Assembly (NCBI GenBank): GCA_022496185.1
Contig: WTXG01000086.1
Location: 1 to 64,000 of the forward strand
DNA from: Multifurca ochricompacta
Taxonomy: Eukaryota > Basidiomycota > Agaricomycetes > Russulales > Russulaceae
Length of the DNA stretch: 64,000 nucleotides
Reading direction: 5' to 3'
Part shown: in pieces, positions 10,375-19,198 of the stretch
Numbering within the stretch: the first letter of the stretch is position 1
Layout: the number at the start of each line of letters is the position of its first letter
Program-made: the position numbers and the translations under genes
Notes under the pieces: generated by a model
What the model was told of the DNA's origin: nothing
Database searches by the model: none
Seen by the model: the letters and a program-made list of their open reading frames with translations, nothing else

Positions 10375-10661
10375 CTGGAATGAGAGAGCTGGAATCTGGA
10401 GACTTTGTATACCAGTTTCACTTTCCCACCATGAGCACATTCTTGACCTTGAGAGTGATGCAAGAGGTGTGTAGGGTTTGCATAAGCGAATATACAATTC
10501 ATATGCAAAACTTACAAACCCCTATGCTTCTCGTCGACTCATTCTTGACACTGACAACCTGAGACATGCTCTGGCTGGTGATATGCTTGTTCAATTTGGA
10601 TGGCAGTGTGCTCATCCAACTCATTTCCCATCCATGACCAGATGCCTTCAGCATGGAGGGA

Positions 10662-11064
10662 TGTTGAACACAGGACATGTTCAGTGATGCTTCAGGCATC
10701 AGGAGATTAGATTAGCTACTTTGTGGACTAGATTAGATATTGGAGTTTCGAACTATTTATCATATCATTATTACTTTCTTTCTCACATTCTGCAGTAGCT
10801 GACTGATGTACCTTAGTAAGGATGTACAAGCATGTGATTCCTTACTGGCCAATGGCCTTATTCCCTCTTGTTTATTGTTTGGACTTTGTCTGGCACTTGT
10901 GGACTTATTCCCAGTGCACAGACCATCCCTTGGAATGTATATAAGGGTGTCTGTTTCATCTCCTACACTTCAGAGTTTTCTTCACCTCTGAAGTCTAACT
11001 TGTCTTTTAGCCTTACATGCTAACAACTCACAGTCAGTACACTGTGCACCATGCCTGTTCAACA
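10662..11064 (+). repeat. 3' LTR of Cop1-c, short form
   Basis: 403 bp from TGTTGAACACAGG to CTGTTCAACA. It is about 100 bp shorter than other Cop1 LTRs because it lacks the segment between the two CTCTGAAGT repeats, which includes the intron-like stretch. Confidence 0.88.
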
Positions 11065-11212
11065 CCATATACCCATACCTGTACCTGGCAAAACCTGTGG
11101 CACTTACCTGCATGGGTATGAAAACCCTTGACAATCACTATCTGCAGGGTCTCTGGGAGCATCCAGAGATTTCTAGGGGGTCAGGAGGTCTCTAGGGTGT
11201 CAGTTCATGACA
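11065..11212 (-). repeat. L3 LTR fragment
   Basis: On the minus strand it begins TGTCATGAACTGACACCCTAG and follows the L3 solo LTR at 49639 for about 75-80 bp (CCTCCTGACCCCC, AGAAATC). Beyond that I see no clear match. It is truncated against the Cop1-c LTR. Confidence 0.65.
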
Positions 11213-11571
11213 ATTATAGAGTGATCTAAAGTAGTCTAGTATGTATTTTAGATAATGCCAGACCAGCAGAAATGATTGCATGTTAGTAAACAAGATGTGT
11301 CAGGGTACTTAGAAGAGTAAGCCACTGATAACTACTTAGATTTACATCACACACTCAATTGGCTTTGGTATTTCATAGGATAGTACTAGAATGTATTTAA
11401 AGACACCCTGTAGCAAGCTGCAGACCCCATCTTGTCCTCTTGGGGCTGTAGGCTCTTAGCAAAGTTCAATATAGGTCTATTCTTGCTGCATAAGCAAGGC
11501 AGAGTCCTCTGACTGCTTCAAGCCTTATGTGTAACAGTTGCATGATGACTTGTAATGGTTCGTGACACAGT
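11213..11571. other. Unassigned repeat-like stretch
   Basis: I see no convincing coding region. TATTTAAAG near 11392 looks like a TATA box, and ATGTGTAACA ending at 11534 looks like an LTR terminus, so this may be part of another LTR. No partner copy occurs in the window. Confidence 0.35.
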
Positions 11572-12113
11572 TGTGACAAGTATGTCGCATGCGCTCTGAT
11601 CTCTGAATATGATTGTTCTACTATATTTTCTTTATTGAGGGTGCAACCCCTCTTGCTTACTCTTATCCTATTCTATCTCACTCCAGGGCCTAACCCCTGG
11701 AATCTATGACTACTGGGGATACCTATCAGAACCTTCTGATTAGCTTAGATCTTCTGATGTGCCTCTCTTTGATTTGACTTCTCAAAACTGTATTTAAGCT
11801 ACTTAGATCACAGAGACAGACCTTAAGTCTGTTCTCTTGTATCTAATACAGGTGCATTCAACTTCATAGAACCCCACTTGAACTCCCTAAGTAGCAGCTT
11901 GAGGAGTCTTCTTCCCGTAGCTTAGCAGGGCTTATTGCCGCTGCCTTCAACTCATTTTCTGCACACGCCCCCCTCCATATCATTGTGGGCATTTGAAACG
12001 TTGACCTGAACTGGATCTTCTTTACTAGAACTTGAATCTTGAGTGCGCCCGGATCTTGAGGGCCTTCGGACACCGAAAATGCAACTGGACACAGCAGGCA
12101 CCTGGCTGTGACA
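11572..12113 (+). repeat. 5' LTR of Gyp4
   Basis: A 542 bp unit from TGTGACAAGTATG to CTGGCTGTGACA. GTATTTAAGC near 11790 is the likely TATA. TAAGTCTGTTCT (11824-11835), about 35 nt downstream, is exactly complementary to AGAACAGACTTA (12116-12127) just past the LTR, which sets the LTR boundary. The left boundary is less certain. The 40210-40552 fragment shares the same right end. Confidence 0.72.
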
Positions 12114-12115
12114 TT

Positions 12116-12127
12116 AGAACAGACTTA
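12116..12127 (+). other. Self-priming primer site of Gyp4
   Basis: AGAACAGACTTA pairs over 12 nt with TAAGTCTGTTCT inside the LTR near the predicted RNA start. This is the arrangement known from Tf1-type self-priming elements. Confidence 0.65.
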
Positions 12128-12392
12128 CAGATCTTAGAAACCAAATTACTCACCTGACACTGCAAGGTGACAACAATGCGTCTCCTTGCCTGACCTCCGA
12201 TTAACAACATCTTATTCCACAAGGGAACCTCAGACGCCATCCGACAACGAATCTCTTGAGTACCTGTCACCAGAACAAAACCTAGAAGTGGAAGGATCAG
12301 TAACACTGCCCCTTGAAATAACCTCACCTGCAACATGAAATCGCTTTGCCCTCCTGGCAAGCAACTCCCCGACCAAAAGCATCTCCTGCAAC

Positions 12393-13541
12393 TAGTGTTT
12401 AAAAGTCTGGTCCATTGGACCGAAAAAAGACCGCAAACCGGACCAGACCGGACTGATGGCAACCGGACCACCAGTTGCAGTTGCCCCAATTTTTCACACA
12501 TGCAGTCTGCAGTCCATCAACAATGATAGACTGCCTAAAAACCGGACTAGACCGGTATGGACCGGTCTGGACCGGTCTTTTTGGTGCCTTAAAGATAAGA
12601 TAAGATAGAGCATTCTAATATAGATAACTACCATTGAAAACTGCACAGAATGCAGATAGTGATGGATGCATAAGGCTTAAGGCAATCAGAGACACTCAGA
12701 ATTGTGCATAGAGCAAGTATATTACTATTACTACTATCCTACAAAGTTTCAGATCAGATCATGCATCTGATCTGAAGTGAGACAAGAATCAGTTACAGTG
12801 ACTCAAAAATGTGATTCAATGTTTGGCACTCTCTGGTTATTTGTAAATTAATAACAAAGCTAGGCCAAACAGAGCCACGTGTTTGGTGTAGGCCTGGCAG
12901 ATGTACATAATAGCTTTATACCAAAAAAGGAATGATGTAATTATGAGTGGTATTCATGGAGATATAGGCAATTTAATCTGATGCATCATTGAATCACCTT
13001 TTTGAGTCACTGCAACTGATTCTTGTCTCACTTCAGATCAGATGCAAGATCTGATCTGAAACTTTGTAGGATAGTAGTAATAGTAATATACTTGCTCTAT
13101 GCACAATTCTGAGTGTCTCTGATTGCCTTAAGCCTTATGCATCCATCACTATCTGCATTCTGTGCAGTGTTTAATGGTAGTTATCTATATTAGAATGCTC
13201 TGTCTTTATCTAATCTAATCTTTCCTTGTAATAACCAGTCCATGATATATGACCAATATTCCTACAGTTTAGTTTATGTGGTTAACTTTAGCTTATCTCT
13301 TGTCTTGAAAGTGTCTGGGAACTGACCTCTGACCAGTTCGGACTGGTTCAGACTGGTTGTGAACTGGTTGCATGAAAACTGGTTGCAACCAGTTGTTGGA
13401 CCGAAACCAGACTGGTATGGACCGGTCCTAAGCGGTCCAGTCTGCAGTTGCAGTATATTTGAGTTACTGTAGACCAGTTGCCAGTCCAGTCCACATGAAA
13501 TATATTGAAAAAACTGGACTGGACCAGACTTTTAAACACTA
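12393..13541. mobile_element. Non-autonomous hAT-like DNA transposon
   Basis: The terminal inverted repeats share TAGTGTTTAAAAGTCTGGTC plus two more bases. The flanks CCTGCAAC (12385-12392) and CCTG+CAAT (13542-13545 joined to 22395-22398 across the later Gyp1-b insertion) form an 8 bp duplication with one mismatch. An 8 bp duplication and TAGTG ends are typical of hAT elements. Subterminal regions are rich in ACCGG/CCGGT motifs (12420-12580 and 13330-13450), as expected for transposase binding. No transposase frame is present. Confidence 0.82.
12586..13223. repeat. Long foldback inside the hAT element
   Basis: Arms 12586-12821 and 12987-13223 (about 236 bp each) are inverted copies with few differences, separated by 165 bp. 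The RNA or single strand would form a very long hairpin. It may be a separate foldback element that landed in the hAT element, or part of it. I saw no clear target duplication. Confidence 0.85.
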
Positions 13542-13545
13542 CCTG

Positions 13546-14121
13546 TGTTACAAACCCCGTCTTTACCCGTATTCTTTTTCCTACCCAACGACGATCCCTC
13601 TCTACCGCCCACACTTCATTATCAGATCACGTCTCCATCGTGGGATCCGTCACATGCCCTGCGTCCATCCCCGTGATCTTCTTATTTGTTTATGTTTGCT
13701 TACTGTTATCTTTGTTATCTCGTATCTCCTTATCTTTACAACCGGACACTTACTTAATTCCCTATCAGAAGCATGGCTTTATGCCCTCTGCTTTCATATA
13801 TTTGGGCCCACATGACTCCTGTTATCTTATCTTTAGGCGCTCATTCGATTTCATACATAAGTCCGCTGTAGCTACCTTGTAGGCCTCAGACTCGACTTAT
13901 TGAATACATCAGTGTTTGTCTTCTGGACTTCCCTTTGAAACCTTTGACTCGATCATCTCAGTGCTTTCGGCACTTTTCCGCTTAACATCGTCTTAGAGAA
14001 CAGCCTCTTTGACTTTGACTCGTCACCTTTTCACTCCAAGGGATCTTATTGGTCTCTTACCTGAATCTCCGTATTACGCTGTCACACAAGTCGTGTGGAA
14101 CGTCCCGCACTGGACGTAACA
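13546..14121 (+). repeat. 5' LTR of Gyp1-b
   Basis: 576 bp, TGTTAC...GTAACA. I count about 16 differences from the 3' LTR, all at CpG positions or TG/CA pairs derived from a common CpG. Confidence 0.96.
13888..13898 (+). promoter_or_regulatory. Predicted RNA 5' end and self-primer of Gyp1-b
   Basis: AGACTCGACTT lies downstream of a weak TATA-like ACATAAG. In Gyp2-c the same 11-mer (53230-53240) starts 34 nt after TATATAA (53196). It is the complement of the primer site after the LTR. Confidence 0.6.
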
Positions 14122-14123
14122 TC

Positions 14124-14134
14124 AAGTTGAGTCT
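14124..14134 (+). other. Self-priming primer site of Gyp1-b
   Basis: AAGTTGAGTCT directly after the LTR; the intact form AAGTCGAGTCT is kept in Gyp2-c at 45948-45958. It pairs with AGACTCGACTT in R. No tRNA-type TGG start is present. Confidence 0.65.
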
Positions 14135-14140
14135 CTCACA

Positions 14141-15646
14141 GTGGCTTCCAGCCGCAGTCAGACCCTCTTCCGAGAAGAACTCATCGAGCGCAGAGACAAG
14201 AATAATCTTTCACAGCAAGTACTTGGCTCTGCCACCTGGAAGGATTTTGAGTCCGAGTTTGGATACTACGTCTATTACAACGGAAAATACCAACCGGTAG
14301 AATACGACGATGAGAAACGAGTTTGGTACTGTATCCGATACTCGGACAGCCGACACTCGTGGGTTACCACAAGACCCGCTCCTCCTGAATTTGGATTAGG
14401 ACCATGGAGGGAGAATCCCCCGGCCATCGTTACGGACTCCGAGCCAGAAGAGTACGTAGAAGAACACAGTGAAGAAGCACTGGTATTAGCGTCGACTACA
14501 ACCCCAGTTGCACCAGCAGTTGTCACGTCCAGAGCCCCTGCTTTGACAACTCCCCAGATTTCAATACAGTCCACCAACACCGTTACCCCATTTTACCAGA
14601 ACATGTCTACTATCGCCGCCCAGCTCCCAGACCCAGCACCTCCTCCACCCCCGCCAACCGTGTTACCACCCAACATTCCCCCACCATCAGGACGATTGTC
14701 AGGAGTACTGCCCCAGACATTCACTGGGGACCGGTCGCAAAGCAAGAAGTTCATGTTGGAGTTCACAACCTTCAAGAACTTCAACCATGACGTTCCCCAG
14801 ATTATTAATCCTTTCCAACGCGCCAACCTCTTCCTCTCTCTGATCCGAGGGGAGGCCGTGGACGACTGGACCATGGAGCAGCTGGAATGGCTGAACGAAC
14901 AGATTGAGAGTGGTCGTCGTACCACTAGCGAGGGCCTGTGGGAAACCATCGCCCAAAGATTCAAAGATGCATTCACAGATGGGCAGGCCAAGCAGAAGGC
15001 CGCTCGAGAACTCAAGTCCCTTAAAATGGAAAAGGGAGAACTCGACGCCTATGTAGCAAAGTTCAGGAGTCTGGCCAACAGGGCCGGCTATGACACTGAT
15101 GAAGAGGCTACGCTGGACCTCTTCTCCCAGGGATTGCCCAATCCACTGGTGAAAAATATCATCCAGTTTCATCATCCCAATGACTGGGATACATGGGTCG
15201 ATGCTGCTCGCCGACAGCAGCAAGATTATCTCGATTTCCAAACGCGTTTCGGGATCGACACGAAAAAGGGAAAGACCCGCGACCAGTGGAAGGCCGCCTT
15301 TGGGGTCAAACCCACGCACACTAGTCAAAGGGATCCAAATGCCATGGATACCTCTGCTGACCGAACTAGGGCCTGGGTTGCACTCACAGAAGACGAAAGG
15401 CAGACATTGATGAAGGAAGGAAGGTGCTTTCGCTGCAAGGCGCAAGGGCACATGTCTAAGGAATGCCCGAAGAAAGGGGCGCGAGGGGCGGAAGCGGTGG
15501 TCAAATCGGTCCAGAACAACCTGCCGACCGTCGACAAAAGGACAAAAGAAGAAAAGGCGCAGGAAATATGGGCAAATATGATGAAAGAAAGTGAAGAAGT
15601 GCGAGCCATTCTGGTAGAAAAGGCATTCGCAAAAAAGGATTTTTAA
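14141..15646 (+). CDS. Gag of Gyp1-b
   Basis: 501 codons, the only uninterrupted gag here. It has a hydrophilic N-terminus, a proline-rich segment at about residues 165-185, the retrotrans_gag capsid core (about 200-400; FTGDRSQSKKFMLEFTTFKN, QGLPNPLVKNIIQFHHP) and one zinc knuckle CFRCKAQGHMSKEC near residue 430. It would form the RNA-packaging particle. The first codon is GTG, and a TAA overlaps the LTR end in frame just upstream (14117), so no upstream ATG is available. The 3' end AAG GAT TTT TAA overlaps pol in the -1 frame. Confidence 0.93.
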   Translation: MASSRSQTLFREELIERRDKNNLSQQVLGSATWKDFESEFGYYVYYNGKYQPVEYDDEKRVWYCIRYSDSRHSWVTTRPAPPEFGLGPWRENPPAIVTDSEPEEYVEEHSEEALVLASTTTPVAPAVVTSRAPALTTPQISIQSTNTVTPFYQNMSTIAAQLPDPAPPPPPPTVLPPNIPPPSGRLSGVLPQTFTGDRSQSKKFMLEFTTFKNFNHDVPQIINPFQRANLFLSLIRGEAVDDWTMEQLEWLNEQIESGRRTTSEGLWETIAQRFKDAFTDGQAKQKAARELKSLKMEKGELDAYVAKFRSLANRAGYDTDEEATLDLFSQGLPNPLVKNIIQFHHPNDWDTWVDAARRQQQDYLDFQTRFGIDTKKGKTRDQWKAAFGVKPTHTSQRDPNAMDTSADRTRAWVALTEDERQTLMKEGRCFRCKAQGHMSKECPKKGARGAEAVVKSVQNNLPTVDKRTKEEKAQEIWANMMKESEEVRAILVEKAFAKKDF

Positions 15647-18600
15647 TCAGCTCAAACCCTTCGGCCTGGGCCCGAGCATTACATGTAACCTCTGTGTATA
15701 CTAGTTGCTTCAAGTCTTTGAAAATACCAGTACATTTCGAAACTACACAGAGGACGGCCGATCGCGACATCCTGATAGACTCAGGAGCCACCGACAATTT
15801 CATTAGTCTGCGAATGGTGAAAACCATGGGATTGGGAATGCTGGCACTTCCCCAGGAAAAGAATATCTGGAATATTGACGGAACCACCAATCGGGCAGGA
15901 AAGATTACACATTATACTGACCTCAACGTCCAAGTGGGAGAAAGAACAAAGGTCATATGCTTCCTAGTCACCAATCTAGGAGGAGAAGATTTGGTCTTGG
16001 GATATCCCTGGCTCGCCGCATTCGAACCAAAGATTAACTGGAGCGATGCGATGATGGATAAGGAATTTTACCCTGTGCTCATCACGTCAATAGGGTACGA
16101 TTACGCAGTTCGACATTCCTTAGCCCACAAGGCAGAAGTAAACGAGGAGGACTCGGGATACTGTTTTGTCACCAAAGCATCGGAACTCGCGCAGAAAGCA
16201 GTAGAAGGACATATGGAAAAACATTCGAAGAGGTAGTGCCGACAGAATACCATCGACACTGGAAGGTGTTCTCGGAGGAGGAATCGCAACGCTTTCCCCC
16301 TACACGACCGTGGGACCATGCCATTGACTTCATACCTGATACCCCATCAGCGATTGATTGTAAAATTTACCCATTGTCACAGGCGGAACAAACCACGCTC
16401 ACAGCATTCCTGGAGGAGCATCTCGCAAAGGGATATATCCGTCCATCAAAGTCACCCTATGCGTCGCCATTCTTCTTCATCAAAAAGAAAGACGGCAAAC
16501 TTCGACCTGTTCAGGACTACCGACAGATAAACACCTACACTGTAAAGAACGCCTATCCCCTGCCACTCATTTCCGAACTCATTGACACCATGAGGGATAA
16601 ATCTTTGTTCTCCAAAATGGACGTCCGTTGGGGATACAATAACATTCGGATCAAGGAAGGAGATCAGTGCAAAGCGGCTTTTAAAACCAATCAGGGACTC
16701 TTTGAACTGAACGTCATGTTCTTCGGCCTTACCAACTCGCCTGCCACCTTCCAATCTATGATGAATCACATATTCCGTGACCTCATTCTCACCGGCGAGG
16801 TAGTGGTTTACATGGATGACATACTGGTAGCCACTGAAAACGATCTGACTCATCACCGAGAGCGAGTGCACCAGGTGCTAGACATCCTGCACGAACATGA
16901 TCTATACCTCAAGCCCGCCAAATGCTCATTTGAACAGTCAAGTGTAGAATACCTGGGGGTCATATTAGAAGGAGGACAGGTCCGAATGGATCCCGTAAAG
17001 GTACAAGGAATTCGGGAATGGCCAGTGCCCACATGCGTCAAGGATGTGCGATCTTTCATCAGGTTCTGCAATTTCTATCGACGTTTTGTCCAAGGCTTCT
17101 CAGGAATCGCTCAACTGCTAAACGGATTATTGAAGAAAGACGTTCCCTGGCACTGGACGGAAGAACATCAGACAGCCTTTGAACAGATATGTGACATTAT
17201 TGGCTCAGAACCAGTCCTGTTACAACCAGATTTGCAGAAACCCTTTGAACTCGAGGTCGACGCATCCCACTTTGCAAATGGCGCTGTATTGAATCAGCGA
17301 GATACGGCGGGACTCCTTCATCCCGTGGCCTTTTACTCGGAGACATTCTCGCCGGCGGAACGGAATTATGACATTTGGGACAGAGAATTGCTGGCCATTG
17401 TGAAAGCATTGCGACATTGGCGACCATATCTAGCAGGAACTCCTCACAAGACTATCATTCACACCGATCACTCTAATCTACTGTATTGGAAGGAACCCCA
17501 CAAGATCAGTCGACGAGTCGCTCGCGAAGTCTTAGAATTGGAAGAATACAACTTTGTGCTTAAACACATCGCAGGAAGTCACAATGCGCGAGCAGATGCA
17601 CTGTCACGACGGCCTGACCTAAACGATGGTGGAGAGGATAACACGAATATCACAGTACTCCCCGAAGAGGTCTTCGCAAAGACGGCGGTTGTCAGTCTTC
17701 ATGATATGGATCTATGGGCCCAAGTGTCCCAGAATATGAATCAGCAACTATGCGAAGCATGGGCCGATGCACACAACCTGAAAAAGATTGACGGCCTATG
17801 GTGGAAGGACGGGGATCGACTCGTTGTCACCGGTGGCGACAACATTAAGAGGGGGGTGATCCATTTTCACCATGACCTTCCCTCTGCAGGACATCCCGGC
17901 ATCGCCAACACCTATGCCCTCGCCAAATGTGACTATTGGTGGCCGAACATGAAACGGGATGTAGAGGAATATGTGAAGGGATGTGCAGACTGCCAGGCCA
18001 ACAAAGTAAACACGCACCCGCAATCACCAGCACCATTCCCAATTACGCCAACGGCCTCACAACCATTTCAGACCATTGCCATGGACCTTATCGTCAAACT
18101 CCCTATTTCTAGAGGTTTTGACTCAATCTTGACCATCACTGATCACGACTGTTTGAAAGCAGCGTTATTCATACCCTGCAACGAGTCCATCACAGCAGAA
18201 GGAGTGGCCAGACTCTACCTGGATCATGTCTACAGACACTATGGCCTCCCTGCAAAGATCATATCAGATCGCGACCCATGCTTTACATCCGCGTTTGCGA
18301 GAGTGCTCTGTAAAACTCTGAATATTGCCCAGAACATCTCCACGGCGTATCATCCACAGACAGATGGACAGTCGGAAAGAACAAACCAGTGGCTCGAACA
18401 ATATCTTAGGTTTTGGTGCAACGGACGACAGGATGATTGGGCTGACTGGCTTGCGACAGCAGAGTTTGCCCACAACTCTTGGCCTAATGGTACCACAAAA
18501 CACTCCCCATTTTCACTTATCATGGGATGGACGCCTTGAGCCACATGGACCGGAAAACCGACGAACGTTCCTTCAGCTGCCCAACGAATCAACCAATGGG

Positions 18601-19123
18601 AAGAGGTTCGGAAATCGGCCAATGAGAACTTGCTGAAGGCGCAAAAGACCCTGGCAGAGAAGCCCACGAAGTTCATGCCTTATCGAACCAATGACATGGT
18701 GTGGTTGGAAGGGAGGAATATTCACACGTCACATCCGACAGCCAAATTAGTGCCCCGATGTCACGGACCTTTCAAGATAACAAGGAAGCTGTCAGATGTG
18801 TCCTACCAACTTGAACTCCCCCCACATGGCGTATTCATCCGGTCTTCCATGCCAGGCTGCTCACACCTTACAAGGAAACATCGCTACATGGAGAAAACTT
18901 CTCGAGACCCCCTCCTGACCTTATCGACGGGGAAGAAGAGTGGGAGGTTGAACGGATTCTAGACTCAAAGAGACAAGGCCGAGGGCGTAAACTATATTAC
19001 CTGATCAAGTGGAAGGGGTTCCCACACTCTGACAACTCGTGGGAACCAGCCGGGGATATCTACACCCCAGTTCTTATCAAGGAGTTCCATGCCCAACACC
19101 TGGAAGCGCCCAAAAACAGTTAA
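15640..19123 (+). pseudogene. Pol of Gyp1-b: protease, RT, RNase H, integrase, chromodomain
   Basis: It reads in -1 relative to gag. Protease has ILIDSGATDNFIS (about 15765). One A appears lost from a run near 16217, shifting the frame before RT. RT has [16 protein letters not shown] and catalytic VVYMDDILVA (about 16805). RNase H has FELEVDASHFANGAV, a DRELLAIVKA helix and HTDHSNLLYW. Integrase has an HHCC finger (HPGIANTY...CADCQANK) and the D-D-E triad in IAMDLIV, ISDRDPCF and [12 protein letters not shown] at 18537 and another frame change near 18830 precede the chromodomain EEEWEVERI...YLIKWKGFPHSDNSWEP. The element was recently active but is now non-functional. Confidence 0.92.
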
Positions 19124-19198
19124 AAGAACAGTCCTGGACTCTCTCGGGCTCCCCAGTATATGCTCCCCCAGCGAATTACTACCACAGAATACTCTATC

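Larger units (their letters stand above)
9344..11064 (+). mobile_element. Ty1/copia element Cop1-c, 3' end
   Basis: RNase H coding sequence, 3' untranslated region, polypurine tract (ATGGAGGGA before 10662) and a 3' LTR, with the TRIM at 9841-10374 inserted at the last codons. The 5' part was displaced by Gyp2-a and is not recognisable next to it. Confidence 0.9.
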
